A stretch of DNA of 43,115 nucleotides from Zhongshania aliphaticivorans (GTDB lineage: Bacteria; Pseudomonadota; Gammaproteobacteria; Pseudomonadales; Spongiibacteraceae), in contig NZ_CACSIJ010000015.1 of assembly GCF_902705855.1 (NCBI RefSeq), positions 7,501-50,615 on the forward strand. Reading direction: 5' to 3'. The notes under the pieces are model-generated. The model did not search any database. It was not told the DNA's origin and worked only from the letters and a program-made list of their open reading frames with translations. The position numbers and the translations under genes were made by a program. Every line of letters begins with the position of its first letter. Position 1 is the first letter of the stretch. Shown piece after piece: positions 24,622 through 34,160 of this stretch.

Positions 24622-27600
24622 CTATTGACGCAATAGCAATTGCCGCATCACGCCTCGCAGGGCAGCGGGTTTGACCGGCTTGGCCAAAAAATGATACCCC
24701 GCGCTTTCTACCTGCTCTCGTACTTCAAGGCTATTGTCTGCACTGATCACCACCGCAGGTAAGCGAGTATGCCAGTGGTAATTTAATGTCTGTAACAGCG
24801 CCAAACCAGTCTCATCGTTATCCAAATGAAAATCCGCCAGCACAATATCTGGAGCTGCCTCTAACTGCCACTGGCCCAAAACCTCACCAAGGTTCGCCGC
24901 ACTAAAAACACGGCAGCCCCACTGACTAAGTAAGGCCTGCATACCGGCGCGAATACCCACTTCATTGTCTATACACAGCACACTGATCCCCGCCAATTCA
25001 GACTCTAAATCGGCTAGCTTATTTATAGCTCGGGGTTCCTGGCGCTGGCCAATAGGTATTTGAATGGCAAACACGCTGCCCTGCCCTTCAGTAGAGTGAA
25101 GCGTGACTTCGTGGCCAAGTAAACCACTAATACGCTGAACTATAGACAAGCCCAAACCCAGCCCTTTTTCAGAATCATTATGGGCCGCACCTTGAGCCCG
25201 CTCGAACTCATCAAACACCCGCTGCTGATCTAACTTGGCGATGCCAGGCCCGGTATCCCAGACCTGAATCAAAACATGATTACCCCGCCGCCGACATCCC
25301 AACAAAACACCTCCCGAGCGGGTGTAGCGTAAGGCATTGGAAAGGAAATTCTGAATAACTCGTCGCAATAACTGCTGATCGCTATAAACCCACACATCGC
25401 TTGACCGAAAGCGCAGCGCTAGACCATTTTGCTCGGCAATTAATCCGCATTCCCGGGCAAGCGGCTCAAGAATATCTCGCAAACAAAAGTCGCGCCGATC
25501 AAGCTGAATATTTCCAGAGTCCAGACGGGCAATCTCGCGCAGCGACGTAATTAAATTTTCTGCGCCGACCAAGGCCGAATCGATATGCCCTACCTCAGCC
25601 GCGACATCACTACCCTTAGTACGATGGGCCAAGGCCGCGGTAAATAGCCGCGCCGCACTTATCGGTTGTAATAAGTCATGACTTGCCGCCGCCAAAAAGC
25701 GACTTTTACTGGCATAAACCGTATTTAATTCCCGCTCAATTTTGGCACGCGTTTGATTCTCTGTTGCCAGTGACTCATTGGCTGCAGCCAAGGCCGAGGT
25801 CCGCTCAATCACCCGTCGCTCTAATTGATTTTTAGTCTCGTCCAGCTCATCGAACATACGCCGATATTCGCTAATATCAGTGTAAGTGGTGACATAGCCG
25901 CCGCGCGCCATCGGTGTGCCACAAATTTCAATGACCAAGCCATTCGGTAAAGCTCGCTCAATGCGATAGGGCTTACCTTCACTTAATAATTCCAAACGCC
26001 GCGCAATTGCACCATCTACATCCGTGTCGGCGTTTTTCAAATACCCTCGCTCAGCATTAAACTGATAGACCTTGGCAATGGGACAACCGATATACAAAAG
26101 CCGCTCTGGAAAACCAAATAAGTCAATATAACGACTATTCCACGCCACCAAATCTAAATTAGCATCAACTACGCTAATCCCCTGCGGAACAGTCTCTAAG
26201 GTAATTTGCAGCAAATCTTGGCCAAACTGTAACTGCTTAGAGCTGTCACCAATCAGTAAAACAAACTCATCGAGCTGCAAAGGCCTTTTACGCTGCAATA
26301 AATCCAAGGTGCGGTGGGCCGACACCGCGCCAACAATAGCGGCTAATGCTGCCTCGACTTCTTTTACAACAAACCTTGGCGCGGGATCATTCGGCAATAA
26401 CCGCTGCCCCATGCGCTGCTCAAACCGCTGCCACAACTGCTGGCTACGCTCGTTTCCCAATAGCGGGGTTAGCATGCGCTGTAATTGCCAAGATTCGATT
26501 TCAGTTAGTTCAAAATCGGCTTTTTGATAGCCCCGATTCAAATTCAGTTGAGTAAAGGCACGTGCCTGACGCAGTTCAATGGCCCGAAATCGACTCAAGG
26601 CCGACACCAACACCAAGCTCACACAGTTAAGTAGCAAGCTCCAGAACACACCGTGAGTCAGCGGATCAAGAAAATCTACACCTAGTAAAGCCTCGGGCCG
26701 CAACCACGACACCCCAAACAAGCCTTGCGCCAATAAAGAGTGCTCTTGCCCCAGCAGCGCAGGAAGTAACAAGCAATAAAACCATAAGGCGCCACCGGTA
26801 AATAAACCGGCAATAACACCGCGTGAATGCGCCCTAGGCCAATACAAGGCGGCGAGAATAGCGGGTAGTAATTGTGCAGCGGCGGCAAAAGACAACAAGC
26901 CCAGCGACGCTAAACCACCGCGGTTATTAAGTTGCTGCTCCAACAACCACGCCGCCAGCAATACCGCCGCGATTGCACCGCGCCGTACCAACTGTAACCA
27001 GCGGGCATTAATACTGTGGGCGCGATTAAAAAACTGCCACAGCGGCACCATCCACTCATTACAAATCATGACCGAGAGTGTTACGCAGGCCACAATGACC
27101 ATCCCGGTTGCCGCCGACAGGCCGCCAAGTAAAGCCACTACCGCTAAGCTTGTGCTGCCCGCAGCCAACGGTGCAGACACCACCAGCATATCGGCGGCTC
27201 CACCTTCAAGCGCTGAACCACCGCCTAAGAGCGACTGCCCCAGTAGCGCCACCGGCGCAATCAAAATACAAAATAAAGCCAGATACATCGGAAATATCCA
27301 GCGTGCGCTGCGCATATCTCGTCGACTGTGATGCTCTACCACCATGACGTGAAACTGGCGCGGTAAACAAACGATGGCCGCTGCCGCCAAAATCAATTGC
27401 GTAATAAAATTAACAGGCTCTGGCCAATCGGCTAATTTCCCATACTCGATCTCTAAACCGCTTTCGCTCGCTGCAAACAACACGCTTAGCGCAAACACGC
27501 CAACCGCGAGAAACGCCGCTAACTTTACTAGCGACTCTACGGCAATCGCCGCCATTAAGCCTCGGTGGCGCTGGCGCTTATCGACAACGCGGGTGCCAAA

Positions 27601-28119
27601 TGCCACGGTAAATGCCACTAAAATCAGAGCAGCGATAAAACTCGTGCTACTGTGATTCGCCTCCAAAGTGGGTTGCCACAAATGCTGTACCGTCAGCCAT
27701 GCCTGGGTAACGGCCTTTAACTGCAAGGCAATATAGGGAAGGCTGCCGGCCACTGCAATTAAGGTCACCAAGGCCGCAAGAAACTGATGTTTGCCGTAGC
27801 GCGAGCCAATAAAATCGGCAATTGACGTTACCCGATTGCGGGTGCTCACCACCGACAGCCTACGTATAAACGGCCACGCCAATACGAATAGCAGAATGGG
27901 GCCGAGGTAGATGGGGGCAAACGACCAGCCGTCATTCACCGCTTGGCCAATCGCCCCGAAAAATGTCCACGAGCTGCAATACACCGCCAGCGACAAACTG
28001 TAAATCAAAGCGCGTAGTGTGGCCGGGCGCTGAGTATGTCGGTCAGCCCACCATGCAATTAAAAACAAACACGCGACGTATACAAACGCCAATAACACAA
28101 CCCACTGATTTTCCAGCAC
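24622..28119 (-). CDS. crbS: Hybrid histidine kinase with sodium:solute symporter domain, CrbS-like
   Basis: A 1165-residue sensor. The first roughly 520 residues form a multi-helix sodium:solute symporter domain (SSWTFFGAIGQAVNDGWSFA and YGKHQFLAALVTLIAVAGSL are typical). A PAS domain spans about 620-735 (ETVPQGISVVDANLDLVAWN), followed by a coiled-coil linker, a HisKA domain with phospho-accepting His814 in AASHDLLQP, a HATPase domain (NFLSNALRYT, DTGPGI, GLGLGLSIV) and a C-terminal receiver with Asp1096 (LADFHL). The start is a GTG at 28119 with an in-frame stop directly before it. In CrbS the symporter domain is thought to couple solute transport or binding to signalling. It converges on the response regulator. 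Confidence 0.88.
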   Translation of the reverse strand: MLENQWVVLLAFVYVACLFLIAWWADRHTQRPATLRALIYSLSLAVYCSSWTFFGAIGQAVNDGWSFAPIYLGPILLFVLAWPFIRRLSVVSTRNRVTSIADFIGSRYGKHQFLAALVTLIAVAGSLPYIALQLKAVTQAWLTVQHLWQPTLEANHSSTSFIAALILVAFTVAFGTRVVDKRQRHRGLMAAIAVESLVKLAAFLAVGVFALSVLFAASESGLEIEYGKLADWPEPVNFITQLILAAAAIVCLPRQFHVMVVEHHSRRDMRSARWIFPMYLALFCILIAPVALLGQSLLGGGSALEGGAADMLVVSAPLAAGSTSLAVVALLGGLSAATGMVIVACVTLSVMICNEWMVPLWQFFNRAHSINARWLQLVRRGAIAAVLLAAWLLEQQLNNRGGLASLGLLSFAAAAQLLPAILAALYWPRAHSRGVIAGLFTGGALWFYCLLLPALLGQEHSLLAQGLFGVSWLRPEALLGVDFLDPLTHGVFWSLLLNCVSLVLVSALSRFRAIELRQARAFTQLNLNRGYQKADFELTEIESWQLQRMLTPLLGNERSQQLWQRFEQRMGQRLLPNDPAPRFVVKEVEAALAAIVGAVSAHRTLDLLQRKRPLQLDEFVLLIGDSSKQLQFGQDLLQITLETVPQGISVVDANLDLVAWNSRYIDLFGFPERLLYIGCPIAKVYQFNAERGYLKNADTDVDGAIARRLELLSEGKPYRIERALPNGLVIEICGTPMARGGYVTTYTDISEYRRMFDELDETKNQLERRVIERTSALAAANESLATENQTRAKIERELNTVYASKSRFLAAASHDLLQPISAARLFTAALAHRTKGSDVAAEVGHIDSALVGAENLITSLREIARLDSGNIQLDRRDFCLRDILEPLARECGLIAEQNGLALRFRSSDVWVYSDQQLLRRVIQNFLSNALRYTRSGGVLLGCRRRGNHVLIQVWDTGPGIAKLDQQRVFDEFERAQGAAHNDSEKGLGLGLSIVQRISGLLGHEVTLHSTEGQGSVFAIQIPIGQRQEPRAINKLADLESELAGISVLCIDNEVGIRAGMQALLSQWGCRVFSAANLGEVLGQWQLEAAPDIVLADFHLDNDETGLALLQTLNYHWHTRLPAVVISADNSLEVREQVESAGYHFLAKPVKPAALRGVMRQLLLRQ

Positions 28120-28370
28120 CTAGCCCCACCACACTTAGTTGACGACCAACTTACGAGTCCTCACAGTCTAGCCCAGAGACAGCCCAGCGGTACTCGACAA
28201 TAGTCTACATTCGCCACCTTCGCGCCATGTAAACCCGCCCTTGGGCAGATTTACGGTATTAAGCCTTTCCCTCGACGCCAGCGATGCGTAACATTCGCAC
28301 TCCGGAAATCAGGCTGATTTACGCTATACACCCTGAACCTACTCAATACATCGAGCTATACTCATACCCT

Positions 28371-31265
28371 ATGTCTACTATTTTTATCGCCGGCCAACGC
28401 TGGATCAGCAACCCCGAACCAGAACTCGGTCTAGGCATTATTCTTGAAGCCGCAAACCGTCGCGTCGTCATTGCCTTTCCCGCGGCGGAAGAAGAACGCA
28501 CCTACGCATCAGCGGCAGCACCTTTGTCGCGAGTCCTGTTCCAAGTCGGCGACAATATAGATGTACCCAAGCAAGGCCCGCTGATCGTCACCGAGCAGCA
28601 AGAACACAATGGCTGTATTGTTTATTTTGCCGAAGACGAAAATGGCGACATACACCCGGTGCCAGAACAAATACTGAGTGCCAATATAAAACTCAGCAAT
28701 GCTAAGGAGCGCCTGCTCGCCGGCCAAGTAGAACATCACCGCCGCTTCGCCTTGCGCGCTGCCACCTTAGAGCAACAAAATACCAGCCAAGCCGCCAGCA
28801 CCCGCGGTCTACTAGGGCCCAGGGTCCAACTACTACCCCATCAAATGTACATTGCCGCAGAAGTAGCAAGTCGGGCCGCACCCCGCGTACTACTGGCAGA
28901 CGAGGTAGGCCTAGGTAAAACCATCGAAGCGGGCCTAATCATCCACCAACTATTATTACTTGAGCGCGCAAAACGCGTATTAATAGTGGTGCCAGACAGC
29001 TTAGTCCACCAATGGCTGGTGGAAATGCTGCGCCGCTTTAATCTCAAATTCAGTATTTATAATGAAGCGCGCTGCCGTCAAATAGACGAATATGAAGACG
29101 AGCCAAGCAGCATTTTCTTCGATGAAGAAGAATCAAAAGAGAAAGAAGAAAATCCCTTTGAAGAAGCCCAGCTCGTCATCTGTCCACTCAGTTGGATAAG
29201 CAGCCATGAACGCCGCCAGCAGCAACTCTGCGACGCCGGTTGGGATATGCTGGTGGTTGATGAAGCCCACCATCTGCACTGGCATGAAGACGGCAGCTCT
29301 TCAGATGAATACAAATTAGTTGAACGCTTGAGCGCAGAAATTGCGTCAGTGCTATTACTAACAGCCACCCCCGAAAATGCCGGTATCGACGGTCATTTCG
29401 CTCGCCTTCGCTTGCTTGATCCGGCGCGCTACCCAGACTTAGCCGCCTTCCTTGAAGAGCAAGGTCACTACGAAGAAATCAGCGAGCTAATACAAGGCTT
29501 AGCCGACACCCCAGACACAGCGCTTGGCGACACCGCGTTTTGTCAGCGATTGGATGCACTGCTAGGCAGCGATCAAATCACAGCCCTGCAGAAAGACCCC
29601 AGCGCGGAACAGCTAGATAAGACCATCCGCGACCTTCTCGATCGCTTCGGCACCGGCCGTATGTTGTTCCGCAACACCCGCGCCTCCGTCGGCGGATTCC
29701 CTAAGCGAGTTCTCCACGAGCACCCGCTAGCGATACCGGCTGGATATGAGCAAGCTTGCACCACCGCAACTATTGAAGAATCGCTACACCCTGAACAACT
29801 ACTTGGTCCCGCTTGGCTAAAAGGCGACCCTCGTGTTGCATGGGTAGAAAAATTCCTGCTGCAAAATCCTGACGAAAAAGTGTTGTTAATCGCGGCAGAT
29901 TCTAGCGCGGCGAGAGATCTTGAATTACACCTGCGGTTGCGCCGCGGTATCGCCAGCGCGGTATTCCATGAAGAACTCAGCCTGATCGAACGTGATCGCG
30001 CCGCTGCCTACTTTGCCGACCCAGAAGATGGCGCACAATTACTAATCTGTTCAGAGATTGGCAGCGAAGGTCGCAACTTCCAATTTGCACAACATTTGGT
30101 TTTATTTGATCTGCCCTTAAACCCAGACTTACTGGAACAGCGTATTGGCCGTCTCGATCGTATCGGCCAACTCGGCGACGTTAACCTACACGTACCTTAT
30201 TACGCAGGCAGCGCCCAAGAAAGATTGCTGCAGTGGTATCGCGATGCCGTTAATATTTTCAAGCAACCCTGCACCGTCGGCAATGCACTCATCATAGAAT
30301 TTGGTGACGAGCTCCATGCCGCACTGGCTAACACCGACAGCGCCGTTATTAGCGAGCTAATTAAGCGCGCCGCCGACAATGCCACTGACTTACAAGAGCA
30401 TTTGCGCAAAGGCCGCAACCGTTTGCTGGAATTAAACTCTTGCCAGCCGCAACGTGCCGCCGAATTAATTACCGCGCTTGAATCAGAACAACGCAGCGAC
30501 ACCCTTGCCGAATACCTAGAAATGCTGGCAGAGCAATTTGGTCTAGATCATGAAGACCACAGCGACAACGCCATCATTCTGCGCCCCGGCGACCACATGA
30601 TCACCGAGGCGTTTCCACACTTACCGGAAGACGGTATTACCGGCACCTTTGATCGCGACCGCGCACTCAGCCGAGAAGACATGTCTTACTTTAGTTGGGA
30701 ACACCCACTAGTCAGCAGCGCCATGGACATGGTGATGTCTAGCGACTTTGGCAGCGCCAGCATATGTACCATCGCGGTAAAAGCACTCAAACCCGGCACG
30801 CTGTTGTTAGAAGCGTTTTTCAGCCCAGCAGTGCAAGCGCCAGCATGGCTGCAGCTACAGCGCTATTTACCCGCACAAAGCTTCCGCCTGGTAACTGACC
30901 AGCAAAACCGCAACCTATCTAACGCCGTTGCCCACAGTAAATTAAATCAATTAGCTCAAGGCGTGAAAAAAACCTTAATGCCGGTTTTACTCCGCGAAGT
31001 ACGCAATACCATTACGGCAATGATCCCGCACCTAGAGAGCCTTGCAGAAGACGCCACCAAAGATTGGGTAAAAGCCGCCACCAAAGCGTATGAGAGTGAA
31101 AGAGGCAATGAACGCGAGCGTCTGCAGGCCCTCATGAGCCGCAATCCTCACGTCGCGCCAGAAGAGCTAGACGTCTTTGATCAAGAAACCGCAGTAGGTT
31201 TGACTGCACTGCAATCATTGCAACTCAATATGTCTGCACTGCGACTAGCCATTGTTAGTCAATAA
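28371..31265 (+). CDS. rapA: RNA polymerase-associated SWI/SNF ATPase RapA
   Basis: A Swi2/Snf2 ATPase that binds RNA polymerase and promotes its recycling and backward translocation. It follows E. coli RapA (968 residues) throughout: N-terminal AGQRWISNPEPELGLG, Walker A LLADEVGLGKTIEAG (about 175-186), DEAH box at 297-300, LLLLTATPE, CSEIGSEGRNFQFAQHLVLF and the motif VI region EQRIGRLDRIGQ. I start it at the ATG at 28371 (964 residues), where homology begins; the frame is open from an ATG at 28284, but those 29 residues have no counterpart. No good ribosome binding site is visible at either. The 94-residue gene behind it is 32 bp away. Confidence 0.95.
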   Translation: MSTIFIAGQRWISNPEPELGLGIILEAANRRVVIAFPAAEEERTYASAAAPLSRVLFQVGDNIDVPKQGPLIVTEQQEHNGCIVYFAEDENGDIHPVPEQILSANIKLSNAKERLLAGQVEHHRRFALRAATLEQQNTSQAASTRGLLGPRVQLLPHQMYIAAEVASRAAPRVLLADEVGLGKTIEAGLIIHQLLLLERAKRVLIVVPDSLVHQWLVEMLRRFNLKFSIYNEARCRQIDEYEDEPSSIFFDEEESKEKEENPFEEAQLVICPLSWISSHERRQQQLCDAGWDMLVVDEAHHLHWHEDGSSSDEYKLVERLSAEIASVLLLTATPENAGIDGHFARLRLLDPARYPDLAAFLEEQGHYEEISELIQGLADTPDTALGDTAFCQRLDALLGSDQITALQKDPSAEQLDKTIRDLLDRFGTGRMLFRNTRASVGGFPKRVLHEHPLAIPAGYEQACTTATIEESLHPEQLLGPAWLKGDPRVAWVEKFLLQNPDEKVLLIAADSSAARDLELHLRLRRGIASAVFHEELSLIERDRAAAYFADPEDGAQLLICSEIGSEGRNFQFAQHLVLFDLPLNPDLLEQRIGRLDRIGQLGDVNLHVPYYAGSAQERLLQWYRDAVNIFKQPCTVGNALIIEFGDELHAALANTDSAVISELIKRAADNATDLQEHLRKGRNRLLELNSCQPQRAAELITALESEQRSDTLAEYLEMLAEQFGLDHEDHSDNAIILRPGDHMITEAFPHLPEDGITGTFDRDRALSREDMSYFSWEHPLVSSAMDMVMSSDFGSASICTIAVKALKPGTLLLEAFFSPAVQAPAWLQLQRYLPAQSFRLVTDQQNRNLSNAVAHSKLNQLAQGVKKTLMPVLLREVRNTITAMIPHLESLAEDATKDWVKAATKAYESERGNERERLQALMSRNPHVAPEELDVFDQETAVGLTALQSLQLNMSALRLAIVSQ

Positions 31266-31297
31266 TTTATCAAGCTGCGAACGGGCCGGAGAACACC

Positions 31298-31582
31298 ATG
31301 TATTTATTTTCAGTTAACGCCACCGCCAAAAAGACCCAAGGCGAGTTTACCGAAGGCGAGCAAGCGCCGTTTATTGCTTATATCGACTTTAAAGACATGT
31401 TCGGTGCAGAAAAATTAGCTCAGCTTTTCGTGATGGCTGAAGGCTTTCGCGACGTGACGATTGTGAAACGCAAACTTATCGACAACGCCCAAATTCCTAA
31501 AAATCCGGCCCTAGCAAAAGACCCACAAATTACTGAAGCTTTGGCTAAAGGCTATTGCGTACAGGCGTTTAGCGCGCATTAA
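31298..31582 (+). CDS. Small conserved-looking protein downstream of rapA, unknown
   Basis: I do not recognise this 94-residue protein. It is soluble, without signal or membrane segment, with mixed alpha/beta character (MYLFSVNATAKK, then APFIAYIDFKDMFGAEKLAQ, then GFRDVTIVKRKLID) and a single cysteine near the C-terminus. GGAG six bases before the ATG and a gap of only 32 bp after rapA suggest real translation and co-transcription. It could act with RapA or be an independent rider gene. Confidence 0.75.
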   Translation: MYLFSVNATAKKTQGEFTEGEQAPFIAYIDFKDMFGAEKLAQLFVMAEGFRDVTIVKRKLIDNAQIPKNPALAKDPQITEALAKGYCVQAFSAH

Positions 31583-31614
31583 CGCCAAGACAATTCATCC
31601 ACCTCACTCATCGC

Positions 31615-31875
31615 TCACTTTGTTTTTTTAAAACTATGATGTGCACCCATACAAAGTGTCAGTGCGCGATTATTGTATATCGGTAGATTTACAGGACATG
31701 CCGCCAAACATTTTTCTGCTGCCGTCTTATTGGCAGCGGATACATTAGAATCGCTATTAACCGCAGCCATACACTCGCCACGAATCCTCTCAAACTCATC
31801 CTGACTAATCTTTGAAGCATAAACAGGAAAAGCAAAAAATATTCCCGCCATAAATAGAATAAAATAACGAACCAT
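31615..31875 (-). CDS. Small exported Cys-containing protein, unknown
   Basis: I start this at the ATG at 31875, because a strong GGAGGT lies a few bases before it on the minus strand; the frame is open six codons further. The 86-residue product has a signal peptide (VRYFILFMAGIFFAFPVYA) and a mature part of about 66 residues with four cysteines (in GECMAA, EKCLAACP, LCMGAHH), likely two disulfides in the periplasm. Function unknown. It converges with the gene downstream of rapA, 32 bp away. Confidence 0.7.
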   Translation of the reverse strand: MVRYFILFMAGIFFAFPVYASKISQDEFERIRGECMAAVNSDSNVSAANKTAAEKCLAACPVNLPIYNNRALTLCMGAHHSFKKTK

Positions 31876-31982
31876 ATGACACCTCCATTGCAAATTAAAT
31901 CATCCAAAACTAGAGTCTTTGTTAGTGAATCAACTAACAACGCATAAACCTACCAAAAACACTCCAGCCCTCGCACTCGAAT

Positions 31983-32999
31983 TTACTGGCCTGAGTTTAA
32001 GGATTCCTTCAACACTTTTTTAAAACGCTCAAAATCTTCAATCTGGGGCAAATGCCCCAAGCCCGGCAGCTCGAATAATTTAGCATTCGGTATCATCTTA
32101 GCCGCTGCTTTACCCAAACGATCATAACGACCAAGTTCATATTCAACACCCGACCGCATCCACCCCCGACCTGGGCCAGTTCGGTCACGAGTGCCAATAA
32201 TGAGACTAACGGGAACAGATAAATCCTTAAATTCAGTCACAACCGGCTGGGTAAAAATCATATCGTAGGTCTTCGCATTGACCCAGGCCATAAGCTCTTT
32301 ATCTGGGCCATGAATCTGACCGACCATAAAGTGAGTGAGCGCCTCATAGCGCTCCGTCCATTGACCGTCATAATAATTTTGTTGTTGATAGCGCTTTATA
32401 CTGTCGCTAGTTTTAGCCAACTCACTTTTATAAAAAAAATCGCTGTCCTTGTATTCCACATATTTCAAATAATTTTCTAGCCCTATTGGGTTGAGCAGAA
32501 TTAGCTGCTGCGTTGCTTGCGGATACATCAGTGCAAATCGACTGGCCAACATGCCGCCCATGGAATGACCAATAACAATGGTCTTTTCAATATTAAGCGA
32601 TGCCAATAATGACTGCGTCTGTTGCGCCATAGCGGCAAAGGAATATTGATAATTTGCCGGCTTGGAGGATTTACCAAAACCAATTTGATCGGGAATAAGA
32701 ACCCCGTAGCCTTTACCCTGCAAAAAAAGTGCGGTTTCTGTCCAATAATCGGCGTTAAAGTTTTTCCCGTGCATCAAGGTAACAACCGCTTTATCCGCGT
32801 CACCCTTTAAATAAATAAAGGCCATCTTCAAGGATTGCCGCTGAGACTTTACGGAGAAAAAATTCACATCAAAATCATAGCTATAAGTACTAAGCTCGGC
32901 GTTATAAACAAGTTCGGCGCCTTTTTCCGTATTTTGTGCAAGCAGCGGTTGCGACAAAAACACACTGCATAAAATGCAGATCATCTTAAGACTGGACAT
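31983..32999 (-). CDS. Exported alpha/beta hydrolase
   Basis: An alpha/beta hydrolase with a signal peptide, so periplasmic or outer-membrane associated. I choose the ATG at 32999 (338 residues, MSSLKMICILCSVFLSQPLL then AQNTEKG), since the frame upstream (ATG at 33062) would put 21 charged residues before the signal. The oxyanion loop is LMHGKNFNADYW, the nucleophile elbow GHSMGG, the acid region GTRDRTGPG and the catalytic histidine GLGHLPQIE. It resembles the broad epoxide-hydrolase/esterase group; the substrate is unknown. It has its own transcription unit between two small genes. Confidence 0.85.
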   Translation of the reverse strand: MSSLKMICILCSVFLSQPLLAQNTEKGAELVYNAELSTYSYDFDVNFFSVKSQRQSLKMAFIYLKGDADKAVVTLMHGKNFNADYWTETALFLQGKGYGVLIPDQIGFGKSSKPANYQYSFAAMAQQTQSLLASLNIEKTIVIGHSMGGMLASRFALMYPQATQQLILLNPIGLENYLKYVEYKDSDFFYKSELAKTSDSIKRYQQQNYYDGQWTERYEALTHFMVGQIHGPDKELMAWVNAKTYDMIFTQPVVTEFKDLSVPVSLIIGTRDRTGPGRGWMRSGVEYELGRYDRLGKAAAKMIPNAKLFELPGLGHLPQIEDFERFKKVLKESLNSGQ

Positions 33000-33122
33000 A
33001 TACGCTCGCGAGTTAAAAATAAACATAAGCCAAAATGAGTCCCTAATAGCATCGAAAAACAAAGGCTAGCAAAATTAAAAGCCTAAGCAATTTTTTTACA
33101 TATTGCTCAGCGAGCGAGCCTC

Positions 33123-33488
33123 TTATTTATTATTTCCTTCCATCTTCGCCTTTAAGTCAGCAAAGGGATTGAAGGTAGCAGCTTTCACCTTCTTTTCAGT
33201 GGTACTGCCGTAGCGCACCAAGTTTTCGTATTTTGTATGCTCTTCGTCATGGCAATAAATACACAATAACTCCCAGTTACTACCATCAGGAGGGTTATTG
33301 TCGTGATTGTGGTCCACATGATGAACTGTTAACTCAGATAAACCCTTGCGCTCAAAATCGCGCGCGCAACGTCCACATGTCCACGGGTATAGCTTTAGGG
33401 CTTTTTCTCGATAACCGCTTGCACGCGTGGCATTGTATTCGCGCTGTTCCGCGAGCACCTGATCAAGTGTTTTTTTCTGGACAGTCAT
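33123..33488 (-). CDS. yajD: YajD-family HNH nuclease-fold protein
   Basis: Close to E. coli YajD (115 residues): SGYREKALKLYPWTCGRCARDF, LTVHHVDHNHDNNPPDGSNW, ELLCIYCHDEEH and the C-terminal NPFADLKAKM are shared. The HNH motif (HHVDH, then N, then HDEEH) and two CxxC pairs (CGRC, CIYC) form a zinc-stabilised nuclease fold; the cellular role is not known. I start at the ATG at 33488 because AGGTAAG lies just before it; an upstream ATG at 33512 has no ribosome binding site. Confidence 0.92.
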   Translation of the reverse strand: MTVQKKTLDQVLAEQREYNATRASGYREKALKLYPWTCGRCARDFERKGLSELTVHHVDHNHDNNPPDGSNWELLCIYCHDEEHTKYENLVRYGSTTEKKVKAATFNPFADLKAKMEGNNK

Positions 33489-33623
33489 GTGCTTACCTAT
33501 CGAGCTATTCATTAGATTTTATTGTTCACAGACAATAGAGCGCCGCCTAACTCGGCGCAAGCACTTCGTTGCCACGGTATATTTGCATTTTCATTTAATT
33601 AGCTGAGTTAACAAACCACAAAG

Positions 33624-33648
33624 CAAAAAGGCGCCCACTGGCGCCTTA
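33624..33648 (-). terminator. Terminator of ilvIH
   Basis: On the minus strand AAGGCGCC-AGTG-GGCGCCTT is an 8-bp stem with a 4-nt loop; the T run continues to five T. It lies 21 bp after the ilvH stop codon. Confidence 0.9.
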
Positions 33649-33668
33649 TCATATAACTACAGTAACGA

Positions 33669-34160
33669 TCACAGACTTAATATTTTCTCGCCGCGAGCAA
33701 TACCCGACACACCACTGCGAACCACTTCCATAATTGCCGCTTCGCCAACCGCTTCTAAGAATGAATCGAGTTTGTCTGCCGCGCCAGTTACCTGAATGGT
33801 ATACACGCTGGGGCCAACGTCTACGATCTGACCACGGAAGATATCGGTGCAGCGCTTGATTTCAGCACGTTGCGCGCCGGTGGCACGTACTTTTACCAAC
33901 ATCAGTTCACGTTCGATATGCGAACCTTCCGACAGATCGACCAACTTCACCACATCGATCAAGCGATTAAGATGCTTGGTGATTTGCTCAATTTTGTGAT
34001 CGTCGCCAATTGTTGTCAGCGTTAAGCGCGACAGGGTTGGGTCTTCTGTTGGAGCAACATTGAGCGTCTCAATGTTATATCCGCGCTGCGAGAACAATCC
34101 CACAACCCTCGACAAAGCACCCGGTTCATTTTCCATCAATACCGAAATAATATGTCGCAT
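33669..34160 (-). CDS. ilvH: Acetolactate synthase small (regulatory) subunit
   Basis: The regulatory subunit of acetohydroxyacid synthase III, which binds valine for feedback inhibition and activates the large subunit. The 163-residue form from the ATG at 34160 begins [20 protein letters not shown], the ACT domain start of homologues; the adjacent ATG at 34163 makes an ATGA overlap with the ilvI stop. The frame is open nine codons further upstream, inside ilvI, without homology. The ACT motif GLFSQRGYNIETLNVAPTED is intact. A terminator follows. Confidence 0.96.
   Translation of the reverse strand: MRHIISVLMENEPGALSRVVGLFSQRGYNIETLNVAPTEDPTLSRLTLTTIGDDHKIEQITKHLNRLIDVVKLVDLSEGSHIERELMLVKVRATGAQRAEIKRCTDIFRGQIVDVGPSVYTIQVTGAADKLDSFLEAVGEAAIMEVVRSGVSGIARGEKILSL

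Noticed and set aside
33063-33122. AGCAAT/ATTGCT hairpin as terminator of yajD
   Set aside because: AT-rich 6-bp stem whose T-rich part lies in the loop on the relevant strand; too weak to call.
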